This document shows, piece by piece, positions 18,522 to 28,685 of a stretch of DNA of 64,000 nt. The stretch's first letter is position 1. Every line of letters starts with the position of its first letter. The stretch is from Oceanospirillaceae bacterium. Its GTDB lineage: Bacteria > Pseudomonadota > Gammaproteobacteria > Pseudomonadales > Balneatricaceae. The DNA is taken from the NCBI GenBank assembly GCA_013215445.1, contig JABSRA010000016.1, positions 1 through 64,000 on the forward strand. Direction: 5' to 3'. The notes under the pieces are model-generated. The model saw only the letters and a program-made list of their open reading frames with translations. It ran no database searches and had not been told where the DNA came from. Position numbers and translations under genes: made by a program.

Positions 18522-18880
18522 AATTCTCCTAACTAATTCATCACAATTATAGTTGTTGCTATACTTCTACAGGCGGTCATAATCAGCCACCTATTCCCTC
18601 TGCCTACACAACGCTGATCACTGGCCGAGTATTCAATAGATCCCCAATCGAGTATGAGCTATTTTTCTAGATTAGATCACTAGAATACGCCATTACTGCC
18701 AATTTTCTTTCAATCCGTTGTTTTAAAAACAACCTTCGCTAATTCAATAAATTACTACGATTTTTCAGCAAACAAGCAGAATTTATCAGCATAAAAGTAA
18801 CAAAAGATGAACTTTTTGCTACATTTTTATGACACCAACACTTATACTTCGCAAAATTATAGCTGATGAGGTTTGAGATT
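18522..18880. other. Intergenic region between glnE and the DUF47-pit operon
   Basis: An A+T-rich divergent gap that should hold promoters for glnE and DUF47. A stretch at 18823-18841 reads, on the minus strand, GTGTCATAAAAATGTAGC. Its first half resembles a Pho box half-site (CTGTCAT) but the second half is poor. No ORF or terminator is supported here. Confidence 0.4.
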
Positions 18881-19561
18881 ATGGTCTCAACAAACCCTTT
18901 TACACAAATGTTTGCCCGCTCGCCGTTCAAACCAATGCAAGAACATATTGCAAAAGCCCAGCAATGTGCTGAACAATTAATTCCTTTTTTTGAAGCATCC
19001 TTCATCGATGATTGGGAGAGCGCTGAAAAATACCAGCAGAGTATCACCTCTTTAGAACATCAGGCAGATGATATAAAAAAGGAGGTTCGCCAGTCGTTGC
19101 CCAGTAGTTTATTTCTACCGGTACCGCGCACCGATTTGTTAAATCTATTGCGCATGCAAGATAAAATTGCCAATACCGCAAAAGACATCGCGGGCATCAT
19201 GCTCGGCAGAAAGATGGTTATTCCCAGCCTTATTCAAGCTGAAATGCTCGATTTTGTCAAAGCAGCAGTACTCACTTCAGAACAGGCGCTGATCGCCTTA
19301 AATGAATTAGACGAATTAATAGCGGCAGGTTTCCGCGGGCGAGAAGTGCAAGTTGTAGAGGCACTTATCGACAAACTTGATGATTTAGAACACAAAACCG
19401 ACGGTTTAGAACGCAACATCCGTCACTCCTTATTCGTGGTGGAGAAAGACCTAGATCCAATCGATGCTATGTTCCTCTATAAAGTGATCTCATGGATTGG
19501 AGATCTTGCTGACCGTGCACAAGATGTGGGCGGAAGACTTCAACTACTCCTCGCTCGATAG
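18881..19561 (+). CDS. DUF47 / TIGR00153 PhoU-like protein
   Basis: All-helical PhoU-like protein of 226 residues, a family usually encoded just before a PiT phosphate transporter and thought to regulate it. The start is ATG at 18881 (MVSTNPFTQMFARSPFKPMQEH), with GAGG 9 bp upstream; the in-frame ATG at 18866 would include that ribosome site. The motifs ARSPFKPMQEH and DKLDDLEHKTD (the latter seen as LIDKLDDLEHKTDGLER) fit the family. The gap to pit is 26 bp, so they are co-transcribed. Confidence 0.9.
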   Translation: MVSTNPFTQMFARSPFKPMQEHIAKAQQCAEQLIPFFEASFIDDWESAEKYQQSITSLEHQADDIKKEVRQSLPSSLFLPVPRTDLLNLLRMQDKIANTAKDIAGIMLGRKMVIPSLIQAEMLDFVKAAVLTSEQALIALNELDELIAAGFRGREVQVVEALIDKLDDLEHKTDGLERNIRHSLFVVEKDLDPIDAMFLYKVISWIGDLADRAQDVGGRLQLLLAR

Positions 19562-19587
19562 TAGCGCAATCTAAGAGTTATACACAT

Positions 19588-20853
19588 ATGAATATTATTG
19601 CTCAGCATGGTGATGTCATAATCATCTTAGCCTGTATTTTCGGTTTCTTTATGGCCTGGGGGGTCGGTGCAAACGATGTCGCCAATGCCATGGGAACTTC
19701 CGTTGGTTCTAAAGCACTGACTCTAAAGCAAGCAATTATGATTGCCATTGTTTTTGAATTTGCCGGGGCATACTTAGCCGGTGGTGCCGTCACAGCGACA
19801 ATACGCAAAGGTATTATCGACCCCACTATTTTATCAGGATCTCCTGAGTTGCTAATCTTCGGCATGATGGCAGCGTTATTGGCAGCCGCCATCTGGTTAT
19901 TAGTCGCCACTTATTATGGCTGGCCGGTTTCTACCACTCACACTATAGTCGGTGCCATTGTCGGTTTTGCCGCGGTGGGTATTTCACCCGATGCCGTGAA
20001 CTGGGGCAAAGTTGCCAAAATTGTTGCCAGTTGGGTGGTATCCCCAGTCACTGCTGGATTTCTTGCCTTCTTCTTATTTAGAACCGTACAGCGCCTGGTC
20101 TTAGATACTAAAAACCCCTTTGAAAACGCACAAAAATATGTCCCTTATTATATTTTCTTAGTCGGTTTTATCATCGCCATGGTGACTTTCACCAAAGGTT
20201 TAAAACATATCGGCTTAGATCTTAGCTTTGGCAATAGCGCACTCATCTCCTTCGCATTTGCATTCATCACCATGATTGTGGGTAAGATATTACTGAGCCG
20301 AATCAAAGAGGATAAAGAAGCCGACAAGGACTATCATTTCAGTAGCGTCGAAAAGGTATTTGGCGTATTGATGATGTTCACCGCTTGCGCCATGGCTTTC
20401 GCCCACGGCTCAAATGACGTCGCCAATGCTGTTGGTCCTATCGCCGCAATCGTCGGTATCGTCAATGCTGGCGGAGCAGTGATGCAAAATACGCCAATGC
20501 CTCCTTGGATCCTATTACTAGGGGGTGCAGGTATAGTCACAGGCTTAGTCATGTACGGGCATAAGGTGATAGCGACAGTGGGTAAAAACATTACCGAGTT
20601 AACCCCCTCGCGTGGTTTTGCCGCAACGTTAGCCGCTGCAGCGACGGTAGTAGTAGCCTCAGGCACTGGTCTGCCAATTTCTACTACCCATACGTTAGTG
20701 GGCGCAGTGCTCGGAGTGGGCTTAGCACGCGGCTTAGCCGCACTTAACCTCAATGTCATCGGCACTATCTTTATCTCTTGGATTGTTACTCTCCCCGCGG
20801 GAGCAGGCCTTTCGATTATGTTCTTCTTCATGTTTAAAGGTATCTTTACTTAA
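19588..20853 (+). CDS. PiT-family inorganic phosphate transporter
   Basis: Inner-membrane low-affinity phosphate (metal-phosphate/H+ or Na+) symporter of 421 residues with about ten to twelve helices. The two inverted PiT signature repeats are plain: GVGANDVANAMGTSVGSKAL near the N-terminus and AFAHGSNDVANAVGPIAAI in the second half, along with two copies of the GLPISTTHT / GWPVSTTHT motif. The DUF47 gene upstream is its usual partner. Sodium- or proton-coupling cannot be read directly. Confidence 0.94.
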   Translation: MNIIAQHGDVIIILACIFGFFMAWGVGANDVANAMGTSVGSKALTLKQAIMIAIVFEFAGAYLAGGAVTATIRKGIIDPTILSGSPELLIFGMMAALLAAAIWLLVATYYGWPVSTTHTIVGAIVGFAAVGISPDAVNWGKVAKIVASWVVSPVTAGFLAFFLFRTVQRLVLDTKNPFENAQKYVPYYIFLVGFIIAMVTFTKGLKHIGLDLSFGNSALISFAFAFITMIVGKILLSRIKEDKEADKDYHFSSVEKVFGVLMMFTACAMAFAHGSNDVANAVGPIAAIVGIVNAGGAVMQNTPMPPWILLLGGAGIVTGLVMYGHKVIATVGKNITELTPSRGFAATLAAAATVVVASGTGLPISTTHTLVGAVLGVGLARGLAALNLNVIGTIFISWIVTLPAGAGLSIMFFFMFKGIFT

Positions 20854-20981
20854 GTTGTTCAGCTGATAGCGCACCCTATCCTGGCGTTATCAGCTAGCTA
20901 TCCCAAAAAAATATTAATTCCCCTCGACCTCTCACAACAAACGCTGCACAATGACATATTTCTGCTAACTGGAGCTAGGCT

Positions 20982-22319
20982 GTGGCCGATGTCAACCCAT
21001 ACGTAAACTGGTTTCGCCAATCATCCCCCTACATCAATGCGATGCGCAACAACACTGTGGTGATCATGCTCAGTGGCGATGCAATCAATGATCCAAATTT
21101 TGATAATGTGATCCATGACATCGCACTTCTAAACAGCTTGGGCATTCGCTTGGTATTGGTGTATGGTGCCCGCCCACAGATAGAAGAAAAACTTGCCGAG
21201 TTAGGTGTTGCGGCACAACTGCATCACCGCAGGCGCATCACTGATGCCACCACTTTACGCTGTGCCGTTGAAGCTAGCGGATCAATCAGGGCCTTAATTG
21301 AAGCCAAATTATCGATGGGACTGATCAATACTCCCATGCACGGCTCAAAAATCCGCCTTATTTCCGGTAATTTTGTTACCGCACGGCCCGCGGGAGTGTT
21401 CGATGGTGTGGATCTTTGTTATACCGGTGAAATTCGTCGCATTGACCACAAAGTAATCAATCAGATTTTAGATATAAACGCTATTGTATTGTTATCAACA
21501 ATTGGCTATTCAGCCACCGGGGAAATGTTCAATCTAACCGTCGAGCAAGTCGCCGCCCAAGCTGCTATCGCCCTAAAAGCTGATAAATTGATACTGATGA
21601 GTCGCGAGCAGGGTATTACCGATAGCTCTGGGCAGACTCGCAGCGAACTACTCAGTGGTACTGCACAGCGGTTGTTAAATCAATACCAGCATCAAATAGA
21701 TGACCCAGATCAAGCGCAATCCGAAATAGCCGTGCTACTGGAGACAGCCATCATAGCCTGTGACGCCGGCGTACCCCGCTGTCATTTAGTCTCCTATCGA
21801 GAAGACGGCGCCATTTTAGCCGAACTCTATACCAGAGATGGCAGTGGTACTATGATCACAGAAGAGTCTTATGAGCAGGTACGTGATGCCTGTGTCGAAG
21901 ACATTGGCGGCATCATCGAACTCATCAGCCCACTTGAAGAGAGTGGCACCTTAGTGCGTCGTTCCCGCGAGCGTCTAGAGGCTGAAATAGAACAATTTAT
22001 TGTAATAGAGCGAGACAATGCCATCATTGCCTGCGCCGCTCTTTACTGTTTTAAAACCGAGCAGGTCGGGGAGCTAGCTTGCATCGCTGTGAACGAGAGC
22101 TACCTTGGAGGAAACCGTGGTTACGTATTACTCAAGGCCGTTGAGCAACGCGCTTTACAAAAAGGCTTAAAGGCTATATTTGTGTTGACCACTAGAGCTG
22201 CGCACTGGTTTTTAGAACAGGGCTTTATCACCATAAATGTCACGCAACTACCCGCCGAGAAGCAATTAATTTACAACTTACAGCGCAAATCTAATGTGTT
22301 TCAAAAGCAGCTAAAGTAA
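20982..22319 (+). CDS. argA: Amino-acid N-acetyltransferase (N-acetylglutamate synthase)
   Basis: First enzyme of arginine synthesis. The 445-residue protein is the classic ArgA form: an N-terminal amino-acid-kinase domain (about 1-295, starting after NPYVNWFRQSSPYINAMRN) that senses arginine, and a C-terminal GNAT domain (about 300-440) with the acetyl-CoA loop near YLGGNRGYVLL. The start is GTG at 20982, preceded by GGAG at 20971-20974. It converges on the CheX-like gene with 1 bp between stops. Confidence 0.95.
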   Translation: MADVNPYVNWFRQSSPYINAMRNNTVVIMLSGDAINDPNFDNVIHDIALLNSLGIRLVLVYGARPQIEEKLAELGVAAQLHHRRRITDATTLRCAVEASGSIRALIEAKLSMGLINTPMHGSKIRLISGNFVTARPAGVFDGVDLCYTGEIRRIDHKVINQILDINAIVLLSTIGYSATGEMFNLTVEQVAAQAAIALKADKLILMSREQGITDSSGQTRSELLSGTAQRLLNQYQHQIDDPDQAQSEIAVLLETAIIACDAGVPRCHLVSYREDGAILAELYTRDGSGTMITEESYEQVRDACVEDIGGIIELISPLEESGTLVRRSRERLEAEIEQFIVIERDNAIIACAALYCFKTEQVGELACIAVNESYLGGNRGYVLLKAVEQRALQKGLKAIFVLTTRAAHWFLEQGFITINVTQLPAEKQLIYNLQRKSNVFQKQLK

Positions 22320-22320
22320 G

Positions 22321-23169
22321 TTAATGATTATAGACAAACAACATAAAATTCTGCTCAGGAGTCACCATCGTGATGTTAAACACCGATTGGTAGGGCTCCT
22401 TTAAATCACTGCCTGGCTCATTAATTGCAGGTGGTGCAAGTACTGTGTGGCCATTTTTACAATGACCCGCAAGTGCATTACCCAACACCATATTCAAAAA
22501 TTCGCACACTGCATCCTGACTGACCTCTGGATTATCACTAACATCAATATTTAAAAAATTATTGGCCACCGCACCCGTTAACTTATCCCCCATAATATAG
22601 CCTATCTTTATTTTCTCCGGCAGCTCTGCCTCCTGAGAGAATGCCAGCTGTTTAGCTTGTAAGACGACAGGTTCAAATATAATATCCGAGACTTGGATAT
22701 TCATTTTAGCAATGCGCAAAAACAGGCGCACGGTGGTACCAATGATGTCTGCGATGAGCTTTCCATATTGATGTGCGTAAATGGCGCCGTCTAACATTAG
22801 TGCAGATTGTTTCTTGAGGTCAGCATGTGCTTCTAGGTGTTCTAATAAAACTGTTTTATCAAAAATTTGTTGCTCGACCAGGATCTCTCCAAAAAATTTA
22901 CGCTTACGTTGTTGGTAGATAAATAATTCCGAGACCTGCTTACCCTCAAGATAACCCATCGAGACCGCTAGCGAGCCAAAACGCTGATCCGTACGCTGTT
23001 GTTCTAGATTAATTAATTCTGCCTGCCCTTCCGTTAGATAGCCCTTATTAATCGCTATTGTACCCAGCGTTAAATTCGAAGCCTGTTGCACATCGATTGC
23101 GGTTAATAGCTGCTCTTTGCTAATAACTCCCTTTTCTAATAAGTATTGCCCAAAAAATTTATTTGACAT
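22321..23169 (-). CDS. CheX-like phosphatase with N-terminal MshEN-like repeats
   Basis: A 282-residue cytoplasmic protein in two parts. Residues 1-120 hold three or four repeats of the pattern FGxxLxxxGxxxxxQLxxAxxxQ (for example FGQYLLEKGVISKEQLL and FGEILVEQQIFDKTVLL), similar to MshEN / GspE N-terminal domains. Residues about 135-280 resemble CheX, with the phosphatase motif E223-F-L-N226 followed by GNALAG. CheC/CheX proteins dephosphorylate CheY-like regulators, and a CheY-like gene ends 7 bp upstream, so the pair probably form a switch. Some MshEN domains bind c-di-GMP; whether these do is untested. Confidence 0.75.
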   Translation of the reverse strand: MSNKFFGQYLLEKGVISKEQLLTAIDVQQASNLTLGTIAINKGYLTEGQAELINLEQQRTDQRFGSLAVSMGYLEGKQVSELFIYQQRKRKFFGEILVEQQIFDKTVLLEHLEAHADLKKQSALMLDGAIYAHQYGKLIADIIGTTVRLFLRIAKMNIQVSDIIFEPVVLQAKQLAFSQEAELPEKIKIGYIMGDKLTGAVANNFLNIDVSDNPEVSQDAVCEFLNMVLGNALAGHCKNGHTVLAPPAINEPGSDLKEPYQSVFNITMVTPEQNFMLFVYNH

Positions 23170-23176
23170 GAATCAC

Positions 23177-23554
23177 CTATTGCTCCAATGTTTCCGACAA
23201 GCTATTTAACGCAGTTTTTATTCCTGCCACTTCATAGGGCTTTTGCAGATAAAACTTTGCGCCGGCACGCAGACAATACTCGATATCCTGTTCAGAACCG
23301 AGTGAGCTGCATATAACAACCAATGCATTTTCATCTACTTGCAATAATTTTTTCAACGTTTTCTTACCGTCGAACACAGGCATAACCAGATCGAGAAATA
23401 CCACATCCGGTTTACATTCCATATACAATTTAAGCGCTTCTAAGCCATCTTTGGCCTCCCCAATCACCTCGTGACCCATACTAGACAAAAGCTGCTTAAT
23501 GACCAATCGCATACTCAGTGAATCATCGACAACTAACACTCGCAATGATGACAT
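23177..23554 (-). CDS. CheY-like single-domain response regulator
   Basis: A 125-residue receiver domain with no output domain. The acidic pocket D10-D11, phospho-acceptor D55 (VVFLDLVMP), the serine of ICSS near 83 and K105 (FYLQKPYE) are all present. It is followed 7 bp later by the CheX-like phosphatase gene, so both are co-transcribed. No chemotaxis kinase or flagellar genes are in this window, so its target could be motility or another protein-interaction output. Confidence 0.9.
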   Translation of the reverse strand: MSSLRVLVVDDSLSMRLVIKQLLSSMGHEVIGEAKDGLEALKLYMECKPDVVFLDLVMPVFDGKKTLKKLLQVDENALVVICSSLGSEQDIEYCLRAGAKFYLQKPYEVAGIKTALNSLSETLEQ

Positions 23555-23919
23555 CTTGTCTCCTTGTTACAGAACCATGGTTGTTATCAGATAAGCACTC
23601 GCGGGATGAGCATGTGCTCTAGACATTTAACCAATACGCTTTTATGCGCGTTATTATTTTATGAAGATACTGGTGCTATTAAGTAAACTAGCTGGCTCTA
23701 CCATCACAGATTAATTAAAAGCCGATTATCATTCGCCATAGAGAGCTTTTGCTTCAGTCTTGGCCCATTCAAAGCAGATCACACCAATCAACTTATAAAT
23801 AAAGGATAGATCAATTTTATTTAAAGGCAAAAAACACCCGCAACAAACTTGTTTTTTATAACAAATAAAATAAAACCAGGGAGAAGAGGAGATAACAGGA
23901 GTCAGTTACTGACAGACGA
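23555..23919. other. Intergenic region, nothing firm
   Basis: This A+T-rich gap separates the CheY-like gene from the end of the PhoQ-like kinase gene. It should hold the promoter of the CheY-CheX pair. I see no ORF, strong hairpin or recognised operator. Confidence 0.5.
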
Positions 23920-25272
23920 CTAGCTTTTAGGGAAGGTAATACTAAATTTGGCGCCGCCAAGCGAAAAGGAATCTTCTACTTCTAGGCGACAATTGTAAGC
24001 GCTTAAAATATCCACTGAAACACTTAAGCCGATCCCCTGCCCTGGGGTTGCAGAAGTATCTGCGCGCTCGCCGCGCTCTAAAATAGTGTGACGCATATTT
24101 TCTGAGATGCCAACCCCATCATCTTCCATCACGATAAAGACATTGTCACTGTCTGTATAAGCAGAAACAGCAACTTCGGATCGGCTATACTTAAAAGCAT
24201 TTTCGAGCATATTACCGAGCATTTCCATTAAATCTCGCTCATCTGCATTTAGTTCAATGCCAAGTTCCAGATTTAAAATAACCCGCACTTCTTTTTCACG
24301 GTACACTTTGCCTAACGCAAACAAAATTCTTTCGATAATAGGTACTAGCTTAACGGTTTTCTTTTTAGCGCCATCACCAATACTCTTAACCGCTCTGGTT
24401 AGTTGATACTGTATTATCTGATCCATGCGCCTAATTTGTTCACTGGCGACACTAAGGTAATCCTGATAATCTAATTGTTCACTTGCAGCCCCTTGCATCA
24501 CTGCTAATGGAGTCTTTAAGCTGTGTGCCAAATCTGCCAGAGTATTGCGGTAACGCTCTCGCTGCATTCGCTCTGTGTTCAATAAATTATTAACGCTGTC
24601 TCGCATGGCTGAAAATTCGGAGGCGTATTCATTTTTTAACCGATCGGCGTTACCTTTGGCTATTTGCTCTAAATCAAACACCATTTTACTAAGTGGGATT
24701 AGCCCTCTGTGTAACACCCAGCTCAGAAAAGCCATTAATATCAGCATATTAAGCAGCAAAGCCAGTATTAAATTACGTCGACCCACTGCAACTTGGGCGT
24801 CGAAATCATGCAGCGAGATGCTTAGCACCAATACTTTCCGGTCTTTGAGTGCGACCATCGTCACAAAACTGTCCTCAATGCGGATGATTTTTTGATCAGT
24901 TTGTTTTTTTTCACTCAACATTAACAGCCGTTGTTTAGTATAATCAACGGTGCTTAAGTATTGGCGTAACTGCCAGAGAAGAGAATAGTTAGCATCAAAA
25001 ACATATAGATTACTCTTATCGGTAATCTGCTTTAAATAATGACTACAACCGGAAAGTTTTTCCGTGTCTGTGCCGTATGGACTGTTGAGACAACTGCGAA
25101 AAACATTACTTTGCGTATAGAAATGCTGGTTTACATGTTGAGTTTTACTTTGGATCAGCCAACCATCCAAAAACCACCCGATCCCAGTAAACACTACCAA
25201 CAAAATTAACCAGAAAGAAAATAGAATCCGAACTTTAATCGATTTGTACTTTCTTTCTAGCCATTTTCTCAT
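23920..25272 (-). CDS. PhoQ-type sensor histidine kinase
   Basis: Inner-membrane kinase of 450 residues: TM1 at about 15-38, a periplasmic sensor of about 125 residues, TM2 at about 168-188, HAMP, then a histidine kinase core with H250 in DLAHSLKTPLAV and the ATP-binding boxes NMLENAFKYS, DDGVGI and GQGIGLSV. The DLAHSLKTPLAV motif is that of PhoQ-like kinases, which answer to low Mg2+, peptides or pH; the signal here is unknown. The periplasmic part has two cysteines (C61, C76). The start overlaps the regulator stop by 4 bp. Confidence 0.9.
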   Translation of the reverse strand: MRKWLERKYKSIKVRILFSFWLILLVVFTGIGWFLDGWLIQSKTQHVNQHFYTQSNVFRSCLNSPYGTDTEKLSGCSHYLKQITDKSNLYVFDANYSLLWQLRQYLSTVDYTKQRLLMLSEKKQTDQKIIRIEDSFVTMVALKDRKVLVLSISLHDFDAQVAVGRRNLILALLLNMLILMAFLSWVLHRGLIPLSKMVFDLEQIAKGNADRLKNEYASEFSAMRDSVNNLLNTERMQRERYRNTLADLAHSLKTPLAVMQGAASEQLDYQDYLSVASEQIRRMDQIIQYQLTRAVKSIGDGAKKKTVKLVPIIERILFALGKVYREKEVRVILNLELGIELNADERDLMEMLGNMLENAFKYSRSEVAVSAYTDSDNVFIVMEDDGVGISENMRHTILERGERADTSATPGQGIGLSVSVDILSAYNCRLEVEDSFSLGGAKFSITFPKS

Positions 25273-25952
25273 TCAGAGGTACGAACCAAGTCAAAGCGAT
25301 AACCCAAGCCACGCACTGTGGTGATAGGCGACATAGTTTGATCTGGGTCAAGCTTTTGCCGCAGTCGGCGAATAAACACTTCTAAAACGTTACTATCGCG
25401 ATCAAAATCCTGGTGATATAGATGTTCGGTCAGCTCTGCTTTTGACACAGTTTTGCCAGCATGCATCATCAAATATTCTAAAGTGCGGTACTCGTAGCTG
25501 GTTAAATTGATCGGACGCCCTTCAAAAGCAACCACCCTACCAACAGTATCTAAACTAAGGCTACCGAACTCTAAAACCGGCTTAGCATGACCTGCCGCTC
25601 TGCGCAGCAGAGCATTCAAGCGCGCCACTAGCTCTTCGATATGAAAAGGTTTCACTAAGAAATCATCGGCCCCAGCTTCTAATCCTTCCACCTTATCTTG
25701 CCATTCACCCCTAGCAGTTAAAATCAAGACGGGAAAATTACGCTCTGCGGCACGCCATTGTTTGATCAAATCAACACCTGAGAGGGAAGGCAAACCTAAA
25801 TCAACTATAGTCAGATCATAATTAAATTCACATCCCATATACAGCGCTTCGCGACCATCGCCTGTTTCCTCGATGGTATAACCTCTTGATTCAAGTCCAC
25901 TGACCAGTTGACGACGTAAATCTGCGTCGTCTTCTACGACCAATAGCTTCAT
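25269..25952 (-). CDS. PhoP-type OmpR-family response regulator
   Basis: A 227-residue DNA-binding regulator. The N-terminal receiver has D9-D10 and phospho-site D51 (TIVDLGLP); the C-terminal winged helix (about 125-222) ends with VFIRRLRQKL and TTVRGLGYRFD, typical of OmpR/PhoP proteins. It forms an operon with the downstream kinase through a 4-bp overlap. In relatives such pairs control lipid A and envelope genes, which fits the LPS genes in this window, but no target site was identified. Confidence 0.92.
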   Translation of the reverse strand: MKLLVVEDDADLRRQLVSGLESRGYTIEETGDGREALYMGCEFNYDLTIVDLGLPSLSGVDLIKQWRAAERNFPVLILTARGEWQDKVEGLEAGADDFLVKPFHIEELVARLNALLRRAAGHAKPVLEFGSLSLDTVGRVVAFEGRPINLTSYEYRTLEYLMMHAGKTVSKAELTEHLYHQDFDRDSNVLEVFIRRLRQKLDPDQTMSPITTVRGLGYRFDLVRTSE

Positions 25953-26499
25953 CTCAATACTCCTGTGACTAAAAAAACTGTAATTTATTTCCCATACAAT
26001 AACTCAGTATGGCTCTATAAACTGCAACTTTTGGGTTTTATAGTTCGAATGAACCAATTTCTAGCTACTATCAAAACCACCATCGCCGGCAACTATAACA
26101 GATGATCATCCAACGTTGAGCATTCCAACTCAGGAAATCCATACGACACTTGACAATAACTAAATGGTTAGCTCAAAAATTGTATCTGTTATCAAAAATG
26201 CAATCAATGAAATTATAGCAGATCCTCATACTATATTAAGACAGACTTATAATCCTTATAAAATAATCTTTTACAGCATTTTACTATCGACCACAAATCC
26301 AGATTTATACATTTTTATGCGGTGACAGTATAAATGATCCGAACTGAGTATGAAGCCTTAAAACCTTTTTAGCTAGATCCACACGCACATAACTTGATGT
26401 GCACTTTTCTGGGATACACAAACCTGTTTTTTCGAATATCACGATCAGTATAGTCTGCTATAATTGCCCACTTTATAATAATGCTTAAAGGAAACTGAC
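25953..26499. other. Long intergenic region upstream of phoP-like gene and ilvD
   Basis: About 550 bases, visibly A+T-rich, between divergent genes. It holds the ilvD promoter candidate near its right end and presumably the promoter of the two-component operon at its left end. No ORF of coding character, leader peptide with branched-chain codons, or attenuator hairpin was found. Confidence 0.5.
26450..26470 (+). promoter_or_regulatory. Extended -10 promoter candidate for ilvD
   Basis: TGCTATAAT at 26456-26464 is a perfect extended -10, placing a start point about 30 bases before the ilvD ATG. No strong -35 is seen, as is usual for extended -10 promoters. AAAGGAAAC just before the ATG is the ribosome site. 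Confidence 0.5.
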
Positions 26500-28344
26500 A
26501 TGCCGGTATACCGATCTAAAACCTCCACTGGAGGACGCAACATGGCTGGGGCAAGAGCTCTCTGGCGCGCCACTGGCATGAAAGATGACGACTTTAGCAA
26601 GCCGATTATAGCCATTGCCAATTCTTTTACACAATTTGTACCTGGCCATGTCCACCTTAAAGATATGGGCCAATTAGTCGCTCGCGAGATAGAAAAAGCC
26701 GGTGGTGTCGCCAAAGAATTTAATACCATTGCGGTCGATGACGGCATTGCCATGGGTCACGACGGCATGCTCTACTCACTGCCCTCCAGAGATTTAATCG
26801 CCGATTCAGTTGAATACATGGTCAACGCCCACTGCGCCGATGCCATTGTCTGTATCTCTAACTGCGACAAGATAACACCCGGCATGCTAATGGCGGCGAT
26901 GCGTATCAACATACCCGTCGTATTTGTCTCTGGCGGCCCCATGGAAGCCGGTAAGACTAAATTGTCAGAACACAAGCTAGACCTAGTAGATGCCATGGTC
27001 ATAGCCGTGGACGACACCGCCTCCGATGAGAAAGTACTAGCCTATGAGCGCTCTGCTTGCCCTACCTGCGGATCTTGCTCAGGCATGTTTACCGCCAACT
27101 CGATGAATTGCCTCGCTGAGGCACTGGGCCTCGCCCTGCCTGGCAACGGAACATTATTGGCCACACACGCCGATCGACGAGAGCTTTTTTTAGAGGCCGG
27201 TAGAACCATCGTCGCTATTACGAAAAGCTTCTATGAAGACGACAACTATGCTGTGCTGCCGAGAAACATCGCCGGTATCAAAGCCTTTGAAAATGCCATG
27301 ACCCTCGATATTTGCATGGGCGGATCAACCAATACCATCCTGCATCTACTGGCCATCGCCCTAGAGGCAGAAATTGACTTCACTTTAGAGCACATGGAGG
27401 CGATGTCGCACAACGTACCCCAACTCTGTAAAGTAGCCCCCAACTCGCCTCTCTATCACATGGAAGATGTACACCGTGCCGGCGGTATTTTTGCAATATT
27501 GGGCGAACTCGATCGCGCCGGAAAATTACACACCGACATTCCCACCGTACACAGCGCCAGTTTAAAAGAAGCTCTCGACAAATGGGATATTATGCGCAAC
27601 CCAAGCAGCGAAGTGCTTAAGTTTTTTCGCGCTGGCCCTGCGGGAATCCCCACCCAAACCGCTTTCAGCCAGGCCACTCGCTGGAGTAGCGTAGACGCCG
27701 ATAGGCAAGGCGGCTGTATTCGCGCAATTGAACACGCTTATTCACAGGAAGGTGGGCTGGCTATTCTCTACGGCAACATCTCCCTAAATGGCTGTGTGAT
27801 TAAAACCGCCGGTGTAGATGAATCTATCTTAGTCTTTGAAGGCACCGCCTATGTCACTGAATCACAAGATGAAGCAGTCGCCGATATCCTCGCTGACAAA
27901 GTCAAGGCAGGCGATATCGTTATCGTACGCTACGAGGGACCAAAAGGCGGCCCCGGCATGCAAGAAATGCTCTACCCAACTTCCTACATCAAGTCGAAAG
28001 GATTGGGCAAGGCCTGCGCACTGCTAACTGACGGGCGTTTTTCTGGTGGAACTTCAGGACTTTCTATCGGCCATGTCTCCCCTGAAGCTGCAGCTGGCGG
28101 CGCTATTGGCCTAGTTGAAAACGGTGACAGAATTTTAATCGACATTCCCAATCGCGGCATCAATTTATTAATCAGCGATGAAGAATTAGCCGAGCGTCGG
28201 GTAGCGATGGAAGCGCGCGGAAAATTAGCCTGGAAGCCAGTTAAGCCTCGCCCTAGAAAAGTTTCAGCCTCATTAAAGGCCTACGCTTTACTGGCTACCT
28301 CCGCTGACAAAGGCGCGGTACGTGACTTATCGATGTTAGAGTGA
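26500..28344 (+). CDS. ilvD: Dihydroxy-acid dehydratase
   Basis: Fe-S enzyme for the third step of branched-chain amino acid synthesis, in the cytoplasm. The 614-residue length matches the IlvD subfamily with the longer N-terminus. Conserved cysteines for the cluster and nearby are C118 and C122 ([11 protein letters not shown]) and C187, C190 and C193 ([19 protein letters not shown]). The C-terminal [21 protein letters not shown] is the family signature. It is functionally linked to ilvE at 14526, though not adjacent. A repeat-rich gap and a strong terminator follow. Confidence 0.97.
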   Translation: MPVYRSKTSTGGRNMAGARALWRATGMKDDDFSKPIIAIANSFTQFVPGHVHLKDMGQLVAREIEKAGGVAKEFNTIAVDDGIAMGHDGMLYSLPSRDLIADSVEYMVNAHCADAIVCISNCDKITPGMLMAAMRINIPVVFVSGGPMEAGKTKLSEHKLDLVDAMVIAVDDTASDEKVLAYERSACPTCGSCSGMFTANSMNCLAEALGLALPGNGTLLATHADRRELFLEAGRTIVAITKSFYEDDNYAVLPRNIAGIKAFENAMTLDICMGGSTNTILHLLAIALEAEIDFTLEHMEAMSHNVPQLCKVAPNSPLYHMEDVHRAGGIFAILGELDRAGKLHTDIPTVHSASLKEALDKWDIMRNPSSEVLKFFRAGPAGIPTQTAFSQATRWSSVDADRQGGCIRAIEHAYSQEGGLAILYGNISLNGCVIKTAGVDESILVFEGTAYVTESQDEAVADILADKVKAGDIVIVRYEGPKGGPGMQEMLYPTSYIKSKGLGKACALLTDGRFSGGTSGLSIGHVSPEAAAGGAIGLVENGDRILIDIPNRGINLLISDEELAERRVAMEARGKLAWKPVKPRPRKVSASLKAYALLATSADKGAVRDLSMLE

Positions 28345-28521
28345 AGATATAACGAAGAGACGCACCTACTAGCTGTAGGTGCATAAAGACTGTCGAGTGC
28401 CTGTATTTTAAAGTGAGATTACCAGCTGAAATACCGCGTCCTCAGGCTTCGCATTAGCCCATGGATGGGCGTAAGTAGAACAATGCAGGAGCATATTGTC
28501 GAGGAGCAAAAAGCCTGACCG

Positions 28522-28685
28522 AACATCCTGACCATGATCGCTCTTTGACATTGCCTGCAGGGACGCAGGTACTTAGAATTTGTCGGGAACAAAATTCTGC
28601 CATGTCACCGCGATATACCGGACATCCTGACCATGATCGCTCTTTGACATCCATGTCACCGCGATGTACCGGACATCCTGACCAT
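28522..28685. repeat. Short direct repeats between ilvD and its terminator
   Basis: A 51-bp unit (28601-28651) is followed at once by a partial second unit (28652-28685) with one difference; the shared block begins CATGTCACCGCGAT and ends ACATCCTGACCAT. A third partial copy of the later half lies at 28522-28551. Between them are small hairpins: CCTGC...GCAGG at about 28554-28568 and AGAATTT...AAATTCT at about 28574-28598. It resembles a dispersed intergenic element, not a gene. Confidence 0.8.

Noticed and set aside
18823-18841. Pho-box-like sequence before the DUF47-pit operon
   Set aside because: Only one half-site is good; the second half mismatches at four positions, so it falls short of a credible PhoB site.
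20334-20831. 165-codon minus-strand open frame opposite pit
   Set aside because: It is a proline- and alanine-rich shadow of the glycine- and alanine-rich pit coding sequence.
28454-28654. 66-codon minus-strand ORF in the ilvD repeat region
   Set aside because: It is created by the 51-bp repeat (VKERSWSGC repeated twice) and has no other coding support.
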